Notes: generated by a model from the sequence alone, not told the origin. DNA of 64,000 nucleotides from Plasmodiophora brassicae (GCA_039704465.1 JASFAU010000017.1:620001-684000); one strand, 5' to 3'. Shown: positions 1 through 9,905, counted from the stretch's first letter. Numbers and translations are program-made.

Positions 1-460
1 AGTGGCACCGGATTGAGCTTTCGATACCGCAGAGCGTGTAGTTGACGCTTTCAGCGCGGCCGTTCTGCTCGGGCGTGTACGGGACAGATTTGCGGTGCAG
101 GATGCCGGACTCGTTGTAGAACAGGACGCACGCCTTGGAGTTGTACTCGCCGCCACCGTCAGTCTGGAACGTCCGGATACCACGTCCTTCCTGGTTGCGA
201 AGACGCGCGTCATAGTCCTTGATGACGTCGAGCGCCTCCGATTTGCGACGTAGCAGATAGACGGACAGGTACCGAGAGGAATCGTCCAGCATGGTCTGGT
301 AGTACTCAAAGCCGCCGACACCGACGACAGGCCACCGTCCGGACAGATTGCTATGGACGAGATGCGCAGGTTGCCGTAACCCAGGTGGCCGGTTCGAGCG
401 TGCCAGACAGCTGGAGCTGCGGCGGTGACCTTAGCGACGCGGCATGAGACGCTGGATGCG
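1..460 (-). pseudogene. copia pol fragment: GAG-pre-integrase and integrase core
   Basis: Translated on the minus strand, about 430-370 reads WHARTGHLGYGNLR, the GAG-pre-integrase signature that precedes copia integrase. From about 330 downwards a different frame reads HSNLSGRWPVVGVGGFEYY, then TMLDDSSRYLSVYLL, FQTDGGGEYNSK and PYTPEQNGRAE. These are the three catalytic blocks (D, D, E) of a copia integrase. The zinc-binding stretch normally lying between the two parts is missing and the frame changes at the join, so an internal deletion has inactivated the copy. It continues past the left end of the window. Confidence 0.9.
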
Positions 461-461
461 A

Positions 462-1415
462 TCAAGGAGCAGACTCGGGCGGAATGAAGTGTGCCGGGCG
501 CGGATGTTGGAGCGGATAATGGAATCCGGTACAGGTTATCGTGTCCTCGTTGACTGACGGCCACTGGCTGACCGACGGGCGCCGTCCAGTTGGCCCCGAG
601 TAGATCTTCGCGGTATCGCCGTCGAACACGATCTTGTGACCTGATCTGGTGAGCTGGCCAACTGATACTAGCGCTTGGCCAAGTCGGGGAACGTGCAGCG
701 AATCGATACTCGTCGCCTGGACATCCATGCCGAATGACGTCACGCCTCGACCGGAAGTGGTCGTACGCGACAGATCGGCTAGCTCAACTTCCGGTCCGGT
801 GCCTTGGCGATAGCAGCTGAGATGTCGGCGCAGGGGCGTCATCGTCGTGGAACACGCTGAGTCCAGTAGGCCTACTGAGTTCGCGTACACGTCGATGGCG
901 TGGCGTGCCGACAAAGCACGCATCGGCTCGGGCGCCGGATCGACCGGATGAGCGCCAGACGTTGGATACTCGTTGGACGTTGGTGAGGATGTATTGGTTT
1001 TCGCGTTGCTGTCGCGGTACCAGATGTGTCGTTGCAGCGTGCATTCGCCGTTAGTGTGCTTGGATCCGGGATGGAAGACGCAGGACTCGTTGCGTCGTGG
1101 TCCACGGGGACGCGTCGATGTGGCGCAACTGGAGCGGTTGGCCGTTTGGAACGCGTCGTGTCGGTCCCGCACGTCTTGGACCCTGATCTCCTCGCTTGTC
1201 AACGACCCGACGACCTCGGAGACACTGGGCAGCGTGTCCAGAGCACGATTTTGCAGGCCAGCGACGACGGCGTCGAGATCGGATGATGCGTTGGCCAAGA
1301 TGAGGACGGCGACCAATGCGTCGGTGAGGGACAGCATCTCCGTCGGTACCGTCGACCGGACGCGATGAGCCGCTGCTTGAACTCGGGCGGCGTACGTGGC
1401 GACTAAGAACGACAA
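462..1415 (-). pseudogene. copia gag-pol segment: zinc-knuckle-like and aspartic protease
   Basis: This 317-codon minus-strand frame starts with gag-like sequence and then has a Cys/His cluster, CVFHPGSKHTNGEC, in the position of the copia nucleocapsid zinc knuckle. Further on, LLDSACSTTMTPLRRHL matches the retropepsin active-site region of copia elements (family norm LDSG/A-T-x-HMTP), but with Ala-Cys after Asp-Ser. It overlaps the preceding gag ORF in a different frame and stops before the pre-integrase motif, so gag-pol is broken in at least two places. Assignment rests on motif order and neighbours. Confidence 0.75.
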
Positions 1416-2170
1416 TAACGAAGTGATTTATTCCACCAACATCGGCGCGAGACGATGGCGACGTAACGCAGTGTAACAGGGCTTGCCAAAGCCGTTACCG
1501 GCAACGGCGACGGTGGCGGAGCCTCTGTTGTGGACGTGACACAGTCGCGCACCCACACAATGTCATCGTGTGCCGGTGGTAGGACATGGTCCTCGACAGC
1601 GACCGACTCGCCGGGCATGTGCTGGACCGTGACGAGGTCGCGGACGGCGCGCACGACCGATGCCAGCGACGATGGGCTGTACGCCTGGAACAGCACGCGC
1701 CAGCACTTGGCAGCCGAGCCTGCCTGAAACAAAGACAACGCGGACGCGATCTTGTGGTCCAGCATGTGGACGAGTAGAATCTCGCGCGCGGCTGCCTCGA
1801 GAGGTGGGTCGTGTGCCGTACCGGTTGTCGCATTCGGTGAGCCATCTTCGTTGATCCCGATGACGTCCGCGTACCCACGATTGCGAAACCAGAGTGCAGC
1901 TGTCTGAACCCAGGACGTGAACGAGTCTCGAGTACCGTCGAACTTGGGCATGGGCAGTCGGCCTGCGTCGCTTCGGCTGTGCGCCTCGGCGATGATCGGC
2001 ATGGCCGGGGTCGATGGACAGCTGGTCGGACGCGCCAGCTGCTGCTGCGGGACGCGGAGGCGGTCGATCTTCTCCTGCCTGGCGATCGTTGCCTCCGCTT
2101 CGGCAATTCGGGTGTCGATCTCCTCGAGCGACAGATGACGCAGCGGGTCGTCATCCGTGTTAGGCGTCAC
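1403..2170 (-). pseudogene. copia gag-like ORF
   Basis: This 255-codon minus-strand ORF begins at an ATG at 2170. Its middle part, MPKFDGTRDSFTSWVQTAA, matches the KFDGT-x-W motif that starts copia gag (UBN2/DUF4219 type). The N-terminal 50 residues are predicted helical and charged. The last 63 codons coincide with a 188-bp segment present twice more nearby (2481-2668 and 3235-3422), so this tail may itself come from a different insertion fused to gag. No capsid function can be tested here. Confidence 0.7.
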
Positions 2171-2480
2171 CTCTCGGCCATGGCGAGTAGAGGCTCAGCG
2201 CCTGCGCCTATACGACTGTTAATCTGAGAAAGACAATAATGGAGTGGATATATTACGTACGGCGTGTGCGGCGGACGTTACAGTGGCGACGTAGTCGCCG
2301 ACGGTGTAACGGTTGCCAACGCCGGCGGGCACGGAGTCGCGGAGTGCGTGACGGCGTTCACGTGCTGCAGGCATGTGCTGCTGGTCGTAGTGGATACGTT
2401 GTTCGACAGCCATGTTCCTCGTACGCCTCAATGGCGATGGCGATCTTCTCGCCGAGGGTGAACCGGACGACACTGATGAA

Positions 2481-2668
2481 GACGATAACGAAGTGATTTA
2501 TTCCACTAACATCGGCGCGAGACGATGGCGACGTAACGCAGTGTAACAGGGCTTGCCAAAGCCGTTACCGGCAACGGCGACGGTGGCGGAGCCTCTTTTG
2601 TGGACGTGACACAGCCGCGCACAGTCACAGCGTCATCGTGTGCCGGTGGTAGGACATGGTCCTCGACA
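2481..2668. repeat. 188-bp direct repeat, copy 2 (copy 1 at 1411-1598)
   Basis: The segment starting GACGATAACGAAGTGATTTA and ending at CATGGTCCTCGACA is nearly identical to 1411-1598 and to 3235-3422, with only a handful of substitutions. In copy 1 it forms the tail of the copia gag ORF; here and in copy 3 it is followed by unrelated DNA. The intervening DNA (2228-2480 and 2669-3234) shows no gene that I can support. Confidence 0.9.
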
Positions 2669-3234
2669 CGCCCCCTCCAACGGCACGCGGTTGCATGCGG
2701 AAGGCGGTCGAACGGACGTGTCCCGGCTGGACCTTCGACTCTGGATCATGTACAACACGACCTTGCTCGTGCTCGTATGTCTTGGCTTGTTGACGCGACA
2801 CGAGACGGATCGTGGCGTAGCTAGAGCTGACAGGTGTGGCGCGATATGCTGGGGCAAAGTCGTCAATGACGACACAGAGAGGAGGACCTGGCTCGGGACG
2901 ACACCGACGCCGAAGGCGCCGGCGGACAACGTTATATCGAGAAGAGGTTGAGGCAAGCGATTGAGGCCCGTACGACCGGCGTACGCCTGGCGCTTACGTT
3001 CCGGTAATGGTTCTGGATTCCCGTAGGACGACCTGCCCTGCTAGCGCGATCTGCCTGGACTCTCTTGCGCGTGGCGCGGTCTGGAGTGGGCGTTCGTGGC
3101 GCGTTGTGCAGAAGCAGGGTCAGGGCAGAGACACAGTGACGCGGGACTGGCACTGGATGGCACCGGCGCGCGGGGCGCCGGCGGGCTCGCCGCCTCGAAG
3201 CGCGTAGAACGCGTACGACTGTTAATCTGATGAA

Positions 3235-3422
3235 GACGATAACGAAGTGATTTATTCCACTAACATCGGCGCGAGACGATGGCGACGTAACGCAGTGTAA
3301 CAGGGCTTGCCAAAGCCGTTACCGGCAACGGCGACGGTGGCGGAGCCTCTTTTGTGGACGTGACACAGCCGCGCACAGTCACAGCGTCATCGTGTGCCGG
3401 TGGTAGGACATGGTCCTCGACA
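3235..3422. repeat. 188-bp direct repeat, copy 3
   Basis: This is the third copy of the gag-tail repeat. It is preceded by the string ACGACTGTTAATCTGA at 3215-3230, which also occurs at 2212-2227 just outside the gag ORF. That suggests the 188-bp block lies next to an LTR end and was duplicated with it. Confidence 0.9.
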
Positions 3423-3528
3423 GACACCACGGCCCATCAGCGACCTCGACAATAGGAAATGCGGATACCTTGGACTCCTCTCGACGCGCGCTTTCGTTTG
3501 GCGCCATTTTCCTGCTCTCGTTGTCCCC

Positions 3529-3726
3529 CTAGGGTGAAAAGTCCCGCCCAAATATCCCCACCCAGCCAGTTGGAAATGTCCGTAGAGCACATTGGCGGGG
3601 GTTATTAGGGCGGAAATTACGGTAGTTGGCAACGATGTTGGCAGATTGACCCCGTGTGGATGTGCATAGGGCTTTGATAAGTTTCATCCATCTTTCAATG
3701 GGAAACGTCCACACTAATCCGGACAT
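3529..3726 (-). pseudogene. short Tnp2/DUF4218-like transposon scrap
   Basis: The minus-strand frame contains VWTFPIERWMKLIKAL followed by a stretch ending ANIVANY. This resembles the conserved (M/Y)-(W/Y)-x-F-P-x-E-R-x-M-x-x-L-K signature of the DUF4218 domain carried by CACTA-type transposons. Only about 65 codons remain and nothing else of such an element is evident around it. A chance match is possible. Confidence 0.4.
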
Positions 3727-4092
3727 CGGGCCAAAGACTCGACGATATCCGGAACATGATCCAGGGAATGGACTGTAAATTCACGATACTTAGCACAAAG
3801 ACGGAACAAGTCAACGGCACATGCATCATACGGAAATCGTCATCAGCAGGATAGGAGACAGCGTCTCTAGTTTCGACAGCGACTGACGAAATTGTAGGCG
3901 AATCGCCGGGAGGTCTTGAGTTTAGTTAGTTACTTAGTTTAGTTTTATTTGTTTTTCGCGCTTTTTCGTCACGCAGGCGCCTTGGTCTCGAGTCTGAGGA
4001 TCGAAGGTTCAGCAGCAGAACGCCAACATCCCCCGGCCTGGCCGTGCCGGCCCGTCACCTTTGTACTGGGTTCATCGCGCCTTGGACGATAT

Positions 4093-4265
4093 CGGAACGG
4101 GGACGTGATTCGCTCGGACTTGTCGACTGCACTCTTATCGGACCTCTTTCGCCATACCGCCTATGCCGGGGAGCCGACATACACTTGTTACGGGCCGTTC
4201 CTTTACCTCCCAGACGCTCAAGCGAGACCCCTAATGTCTCTGGCACTTTGGGCTGCTTGATCAGT
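4093..4265. repeat. dispersed repeat, copy 1 (copy 2 near 60355-60755)
   Basis: The stretch from GGGACGTGATTCGCTCGGAC to about TTACGGGCCGTTC is about 80 percent identical to 60357-60470. A second block, GACGCTCAAGCGAG...TTTGGGCTGC, recurs at 60701-60752. In copy 2 the two blocks are separated by about 230 bp of extra sequence, so this is an old dispersed element of unknown type. No convincing ORF is shared. Confidence 0.75.
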
Positions 4266-4657
4266 AAACACAGCCCGAAATCGTGGCTACGCGGCTCACG
4301 ACCACAAGCCATACAGCCGTGACTCACCGAGGTCATCGCGTGCCCAATGACGACGACGGATCCGGTGGCCGCACAAGGCACACTGGAGAATCGTTTTTTA
4401 ACCGGTCGACCTGAGGCGGCCAAAAAACTCATCACGTCGCCTTATATGAAGCAGGCCCTAAAGTAAAGCGCCGCGGAGTCCGCCACGGATTGCGGGGACT
4501 TGGTGGGGCGCTCAGTTCAAATCGCCCAAGTGACATGGCGCCGCTGACGCGCAACCGTCGTCCATCCACGGCCCTGCCGATCGTGAAGCCGCCATCGATA
4601 CCGGTAAGTCGGCCTGTACCGGACCGCCAGCTTGAAGTGAATGGCAACCTCCTAATT

Positions 4658-4701
4658 CCAAGGACGGGCCACCGTTAACGGTGGCCGTGGCCGGTCCTTG
4701 G
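4658..4701. repeat. 44-bp near-perfect palindrome
   Basis: CCAAGGAC at 4658-4665 pairs with GTCCTTGG at 4694-4701. The centre, 4667-4686 (GGCCACCGTTAACGGTGGCC), is a perfect 20-bp palindrome; a short asymmetric insert sits between inner and outer arms. The whole can form a hairpin or cruciform. Confidence 0.9.
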
Positions 4702-5619
4702 AAATAGGAGACAGTGAGACTCCCCTAGATGAATCCGTTTCAGGCCAGGGATCGCAATGGAGTGGCCACGCCTATACCCGGAAAGATGGTGCAACCGTCG
4801 AGTGTTTCAAACGCAAAGACCCCGTTCCTCTTGAACCGACACTGCTTGTGCCGTACCTCGGCAACTCCAAGAGGCAGAAAGTGGAGTCAGAACGCGGCCA
4901 GCTACGGGATGTGTGCGTCAGCCTGACGGAAAGGTATTTTGTCATGCTGCCTTTCTAATGGATTGATTCACGTTAATTAGTACGGTGGCCGATGGCAACC
5001 TGACGGACGCAGTCCCAAATTCCTTAAGGACGGAAATTCGCAGGGCTGCAATTTCCTGGCTAGTGCGAGAGAAGTTCATAGCAAAGGATATAGCCGCACA
5101 ATTCCCCGAAAGGAAGACCGGCAACAGTATGTGGCGTTGCTTGTGACGGATCTGAGATATTTCTTCTGATTTGGCCACGCTTGCAGTTATACACAGCCAA
5201 ATTAACAAGAGAAGGCGCACTTTGGGAATTTCTGACAGTTCCTCTTCCAGAAAAGTCAAGGTTGTGAAGAAGGCCATTGTCGGGCCAAGTCCCTACTGAT
5301 GGATTTCCTGGGCAGTTTCAAGGATGCCATCGACAACACCGGCATCGACGCCGACCACGACGTGTTCCGGGATGAACGCTCGTTTGATCAAGTATCCGCT
5401 GACATGGCGACTTTCAACGCCGTCCTGTTGGAGGACGTGACACGAAAGCTGCGGTTCTCTATGATGGATGACCGATTCCGGCTCGTGTCTGACATTCCCG
5501 ACCCTTGGTGACCAATAGTTGAATACAACGAATTATTTCGGTGCAACTATTCATGTTTTAAGCCATTTTTGCAACCTAGCGAGCATATATTTCGGAGAAG
5601 TTGATATGTATTAAAGATA
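4702..5619. other. no supportable gene
   Basis: AT content rises here relative to the host genes. Short frames exist (for example 4698-4958 plus, 4942-5277 minus, 5299-5511 plus), but none has a recognisable domain or intron structure. It is probably decayed mobile DNA flanking the transposon that starts at 5620. Confidence 0.5.
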
Positions 5620-5724
5620 CTTACGGTGGAAACAAATATTTGCATCACTCGGAAGAAACACTTGGATCACTCGGAAGAAATTTTTGCATCAACAGGAAGA
5701 AATAAGTGGATCAAGCGGAAAAAA
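5620..5724 (+). repeat. left terminal inverted repeat with iterated 22-bp units
   Basis: After the first 20 bases the arm is built of about four imperfect repeats of roughly 22 bp. The core is TGCATCACTCGGAAGAAA or TGGATCACTCGGAAGAAA, and the GCATC and GGATC forms alternate. Such iteration is expected of transposase-binding sites. Confidence 0.92.
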
Positions 5725-5972
5725 CATGTGGATCATGATCCATGTATTATTTCCGTCATGACTGATCATGGGAATAACGTGGGCTTTCAGTGAATGGTGA
5801 CCCGTGGATCATTCGGAACGCCTTCGGGAGCAGCATCTTCTAATTGCGTTGCATGAACGTGACCGTCGCAGAACTTCTCGATAAATTCCTTCGTCAAGCG
5901 CGAGCAACCGAACACATCGCGCAAATGCTGACAGCCATCTGGAGTAACTCGTCATAGAACTGCGGCAAGTAA

Positions 5973-7697
5973 CTATTCAGCAGATCCTCGACGTCGGGGG
6001 AGGGCTGGGCACGTGCGCGCTTCATCTCCGTGATGCGCCGACTCGTAGAGCTTCTGCGTGAAGACGGGTCGTCGATCCTTACAGTACGCGAGGAACTCCC
6101 TCATATGGTCGTACGTTCGCCGGATATCGTCAACTGATATACGATTCACCTCATCCAGTAAGCATCGCTTCATAGTCGCCTTCCCTATGTGAACCGAGGA
6201 CTCTGTCGCAGAACTGACCCAAATGCGTATCTTGAGCAGCCCGAAGATCTCCTCGCAAGGGTTCAGGAATGGCGAATACTCAGGCAAGAACTGCATCTTG
6301 AAGTGCTTCGAGACACTGTCCCCCTTGAAAAACGTTTCGACGCGCTGGACATGATGAATGCGGGCATTATCGAGAATGAAGAGGCGCGGGCGTGAATTGT
6401 CACATGTCGTCTGCACGTAGTGCTGGACCATGCTCTTGCAAAACTCCAGAAACACGTCGCCGTCAACTGTTGTGTCCATTGTTTCGTACCAGATGAGACC
6501 AAGGGCCGGCGACAACGCTAGCAGTAGTGATACGTGCTTGCCGGACATAACAGGCTCCTCAGAGAGAGACGGGACCCAGCCTCGAACTGACCAGACTTTC
6601 CGGTTTGACACGCGTGTAAGAGGCATCTCATCGAAGTAAACCGCATCGTAGAGTGGATTCGGCCCAAATATTCGACGGTACTCGTCCGACTCCAAACGCG
6701 AAACGTACTGGAAGCGCATCTCAATGGTCTCAATGGCGTTACGTTTGACGTTGAAGGATTTGAAGTCCCCTAGACGGAAGCCGGCTCGATCACGAAGATG
6801 CTTGCTGAGGGTTCGAGAGGTGACGCGGACGTTGAAAGCCACTTTCAAGAACTTAGCAGCGACGGCAATTGTCGCCCCGATGCAGAGGAACATGAATCTG
6901 GCAGCCGCATTGATCATCTCATCGGAAAGTTTGTCCGGGCGGCCTCTTCGTTTCCCCGATTCAGCCTTCGAAACTCCATTGACATGGCGAGACACAGTCG
7001 ATTGCGAACACCCAACTTCAGCAGCAATGTCGCGCTGAGACTTGGACCCATCAAGAGCGTTGATCATCTCCTCGCTTTCCAAAGAGATGTGCGGTTTCTT
7101 GGGGACAAGCGCCTTTCGGAAATGAACCGGAACAGAGTCGATGTCGACTTCACCTGCTAGCATCTTGACTTGCCACTGGGACAACTCTTGAGCGAACGCT
7201 CGTTCGCGATCCGATATCGACCTGTAACGTTCGATTTTCCTGTTCGCGACCTCGCGAACATGATCAACTGCACACTGGAGCTGCTGTAGTTGTTGCAATG
7301 CACGCTGACGGCTTTTCTCTCGAGCAACTCGGCGTTGTTCATCAAGTCGTCGCTGATTGGCAGCGTGCAGGGTACCGGAAACCGCTGGGGTGAACCGGAT
7401 GTCTGCGACTCGTGGATCACACGCGATGGTCGGATCCAGCCGCGGGATGCTTTCTGGGTTCTTCGCCGGACGGCCGCGCCGAGCTGCAGACGATGGATCC
7501 TGTAAGCTATCCTCCAAATGTTGGCACTGACAAGTAGGTGTACCTCTCGAGCTACGTTGCTGCGCTGCAGCGTTCGATGCTGAGGTGGCCGCCTCGTCGT
7601 CGCCAGCTAACGTCGGCTCCCGGTGATCCATTAATTTTTGACGGTTGATCCACAGATTTCTTCCGGATGATGCAAACATTTTTTCCGATTGATCCAC
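5973..7697 (-). CDS. DDE transposase, IS630/Tc1-mariner (DDE_3) type
   Basis: This 574-codon intronless frame encodes a transposase that would cut and rejoin the element's TIRs in the nucleus. Visible parts are an AT-hook-like RRGRP near residue 75, a helix-turn-helix at about 207-245 (SQRDIAAEVGCSQSTVSRHV), and a second RRGRP near 251. The catalytic domain has AVYFDEMPL (Asp356), LFILDNARIHH (Asp443) and SPFLNPCEEIFG (Glu482), giving DD38E spacing. The first ATG at 7697 lies in the TIR; a start at 7631 (MDHREP) is equally plausible. Another frame after the stop continues acidic sequence (PDVEDLLNSYLPQFYDEL), so a small frameshift near 6000 may have changed the C-terminus. Confidence 0.9.
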   Translation of the reverse strand: MDQSEKMFASSGRNLWINRQKLMDHREPTLAGDDEAATSASNAAAQQRSSRGTPTCQCQHLEDSLQDPSSAARRGRPAKNPESIPRLDPTIACDPRVADIRFTPAVSGTLHAANQRRLDEQRRVAREKSRQRALQQLQQLQCAVDHVREVANRKIERYRSISDRERAFAQELSQWQVKMLAGEVDIDSVPVHFRKALVPKKPHISLESEEMINALDGSKSQRDIAAEVGCSQSTVSRHVNGVSKAESGKRRGRPDKLSDEMINAAARFMFLCIGATIAVAAKFLKVAFNVRVTSRTLSKHLRDRAGFRLGDFKSFNVKRNAIETIEMRFQYVSRLESDEYRRIFGPNPLYDAVYFDEMPLTRVSNRKVWSVRGWVPSLSEEPVMSGKHVSLLLALSPALGLIWYETMDTTVDGDVFLEFCKSMVQHYVQTTCDNSRPRLFILDNARIHHVQRVETFFKGDSVSKHFKMQFLPEYSPFLNPCEEIFGLLKIRIWVSSATESSVHIGKATMKRCLLDEVNRISVDDIRRTYDHMREFLAYCKDRRPVFTQKLYESAHHGDEARTCPALPRRRGSAE

Positions 7698-7783
7698 TTA
7701 TTTCTTCCTGTTGATGCAAAACTTTCTTCCGAGTGATCCAAGTGTTTCTTCCGAGTGATGCAAATATTTGTTTCCACCGTAAG
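7679..7783 (-). repeat. right terminal inverted repeat
   Basis: This is the reverse complement of 5620-5724 with two mismatches. The iterated 22-bp units continue inward beyond the TIR to about 7610, so the right end carries more units than the left. The transposase frame opens inside this arm. Confidence 0.92.
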
Positions 7784-7785
7784 TA

Positions 7786-8069
7786 CATTCTATGACGCCG
7801 GTGTATCGGGAACGTCACCTGACCAGTTGCATTGCAGGTACATTTCAGATGGCCATGCATCTTCAATGTACCTGTACGGTTGCGTTTAAGATACATTTTT
7901 GGGGCCGATGTATCTTCAACATATCGGTTTCCGTGCATTGCCGTTACATTCTGACGCATATGAAATGTATCGTCAGATGCAGCGCAGATACAACACATTG
8001 TATCCGCAAAGTAACGCTGTCCGATACATTCACGATGCACGCATAAACGCATCTCCAATGCATCCAAAT
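7786..8069. other. non-coding spacer rich in TGTATC/TGCATT words
   Basis: This 280-bp stretch repeats short words (GATACA/TGTATC, TGCATT/AATGCA, TACATT) in both orientations without a clear period. It sits between the transposon's right end and a truncated gypsy pol. No coding potential is apparent. Confidence 0.5.
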
Positions 8070-8900
8070 TCGGTCCAGTGCCGCCATCCCGAATCTGATG
8101 GCCAGACCGAGCGCGTCAACCAGATATTAGAGCAATACCTTCGTAATTATGTGTGCTACCTGCAAGACGACTGGGAGCCATTATTGCCGCTGGCCGAATT
8201 CTCTTACAATAACGTCGACCATTCGTCCACTGGAATGTCTCCCTTCTTCGCGAACTACGGCTACCACCCTCAGCTACGCGACCCTCGTCCTTGCAAACAC
8301 GGCAGCTCCAATCCCTCTGCCGATGAACGCGTGAAGAACTTGACGGCCATTCGCCGTTACCTACACCGCCAACTGCATCGTGCTGTCAGCACCATGAAAC
8401 GAGCTGCGGATCGGAAACGCCGACCTCTTCCCGACTTCAAGATCGGGGAGTTGGTCATGCTCCGTCGAGGGGCAATTGCGACCGGCCGGCCATGCGGTAA
8501 GCTGGACGTCCAAATGCTCGGGCCTTTCGAAGTTAGTCGCATCGTCAATCCGGTCGCCTACGAACTCCTGCTCCCGACATCCTTCCGCATCCACAACGTC
8601 TTCCACGCATCCCAACTGGAACCGTACGTCCCGAACGTGATACCCAATCGTGTGCAGCCTCCGCCACCCACGATTCTGCTCGACGACGACGACCAACCGC
8701 TGTTCATCGTGAAGGAAGTCCTGGACTCTCGATACCGTGCTGGTAAGCTGCAGTATTATATCGACTGGGAAGGCTACCCTGCACGAGCGCACCTGGGAAC
8801 CCGCCTCCAACTTGGAGGGCACCGGCGGATTCGATCGCTGCTCGCGGGCATTCCACGCTCGGTACCCAGACAAGCCCGGACCCCGTCTTCGACGCCCGTA
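8070..8900 (+). pseudogene. Ty3/gypsy integrase C-terminal half with broken chromodomain
   Basis: The frame opens with HPESDGQTERVNQILEQYLR, the third catalytic block of gypsy integrases. It continues through the GPY/F-like region (GELVMLRRG...MLGPFEVSRI...YELLLPTSFRIHNVFHASQL) into a chromodomain, FIVKEVLDSRYRAGKLQYYI then DWEGY. Directly after WEGYP the frame slips. The expected ERTWEPASNLEG and RAFHARYPDKPG are present in another frame up to a stop near 8898, so a single small indel broke the chromodomain. Everything upstream of the integrase third block is missing. The chromodomain marks it as a chromovirus. Confidence 0.92.
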
Positions 8901-8914
8901 AAAGGGGATTATTA

Positions 8915-9060
8915 TGTCACGGTCGAGTCGCTGTCTTGGCGACTCAGCCGGCACCTAATTGGGCTCCTCCGCAGCGCACTACTACAATAAACGTCCACGG
9001 CGTTGGACCGACCTCAGTCGGTCAATCCGTGTGGTTGACACATCTTGCTCTGTCGTCACA
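8915..9060 (+). repeat. gypsy 3' LTR (146 bp), preceded by polypurine tract
   Basis: It starts TGTCACGG and ends CGTCACA, the TG...CA ends of an LTR. It lies just after the pol frame and a polypurine run, AAAAGGGGA, at 8900-8908. Bases 9016-9025 (AGTCGGTCAA) are the putative self-primer, with a small hairpin (GACCGAC/GTCGGTC) around them. From ATAAACGTCCACGG onward it matches 9906-9981. Confidence 0.88.
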
Positions 9061-9560
9061 TCCGGCATTGGCAGCACTTGTCGCCTACACTGCCCGTTTG
9101 ATGTACCTCAGGTACCCTCAGTTACCTTACCGGCATGTCGAACTTGCATCCTCCCCGATGCCCTTCATCGGGTCATCCGGAACTTCGAGGGCGAACCGCA
9201 AGCAAAGTGGCGTCGCGCACGCGCAATTGGTACGTTACGAGCTGACATGGGCAACAGCCGCTCGGCATGCCTCGCCTCGAATGCCCGCACGTGATGCGGC
9301 CCTCCGCCACCGGATCAAACATGGAGGAGCTAGACTCGTGCATCATTTTCCATTTCTGTTTGTCCCTTATGATTTCCTGTATTGTTGCGGTCAGGTACGT
9401 CGGGCTGGAATCGCAGCACAATGCGATATACGCGGACAGTTCTCGTGTACTCCAACGCCAATGAGCGAATGCTGCATCACTGAAATTGCCCTGCGTAGTA
9501 ATGCTTAATTAACTTCTACAACTAAACCAACTGAACAACTATTAGTTAACTAAACTGAAT
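9061..9560. other. no supportable gene
   Basis: This sequence lies between the 3' LTR and the minisatellite. No domain is recognisable in any frame. Bases 9505-9570 are AT-rich, with imperfect inverted words (ACTAAACCAACT against ATTGGTTGGACTAGT). Confidence 0.5.
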
Positions 9561-9572
9561 TGGTTGGACTAG

Positions 9573-9866
9573 TTGTGCAAGAAAGAGGCCGTCAGAATTT
9601 GAAGTTAACTATAGTTGTGCAAGAAAGAGGCCGTCAGAATTTGAAGTCAACTATAGTTGTGCAAGAAAGAGGCCGTCAGAATTTGAAGTCAACTATAGTT
9701 GTGCAAGAAAGAGGCCGTCAGAATTTGAAGTCAACTATAGTTATGCAAGAAAGAGGCCGTCAGAATTTGAAGTCAACTATAGTTGTGCAAGAAAGAGGCC
9801 GTCAGAATTTGAAGTCAACTATAGTTGTGCAAGAAAGAGGCCGTCAGAATTTGAAGTTAACTATAA
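9573..9866. repeat. 42-bp minisatellite, seven copies
   Basis: Seven tandem units start TTGTGCAAGAAAGAGGCCGT and are almost identical (T/C in AAGTTAAC versus AAGTCAAC, one G to A). The period is a multiple of three, so one plus-strand frame reads VVQERGRQNLKSTI repeatedly. With no start context or domain it is treated as non-coding. It lies 40 bp upstream of a truncated LTR. Confidence 0.95.
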
Positions 9867-9905
9867 TTGTGCGACAACTGAGTCCATGTTTTTGTATATA
9901 ACTGT

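Larger units (their letters stand above)
1..2216 (-). mobile_element. Ty1/copia-type LTR retrotransposon, degenerate, open at left edge
   Basis: Reading on the minus strand, this stretch holds in order a gag-like ORF, a retropepsin-like segment, a GAG-pre-integrase motif and an integrase core, the diagnostic order of Ty1/copia elements. The integrase runs off the left edge, so reverse transcriptase and the 3' LTR are not visible. Upstream of gag, around 2212-2227, is the plus-strand string ACGACTGTTAATCTGA. On the minus strand it gives a TTAACA end, so a 5' LTR may end near 2216; the same 16 bases recur at 3215-3230. Frame breaks and an internal deletion show that the copy is dead. Class assignment is firm; LTR limits are uncertain. 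Confidence 0.85.
5620..7783 (-). mobile_element. Tc1/mariner-IS630-type DNA transposon with 105-bp TIRs and TA duplication
   Basis: The element is bounded by TA dinucleotides (5618-5619 and 7784-7785), the target duplication expected for the Tc1/mariner superfamily. Its ends are inverted repeats starting CTTACGGTGGAAACAAATAT. The two 105-bp arms differ at only two positions. Inside lies one transposase gene on the minus strand. Near-identical TIRs and an open transposase frame argue for a recent, possibly still active copy. Confidence 0.93.

Noticed and set aside
4505..4545. tRNA or tRNA-derived SINE (AGTTCAAATC resembles a B box)
   Set aside because: No matching A box, anticodon arm or acceptor stem could be folded around it.
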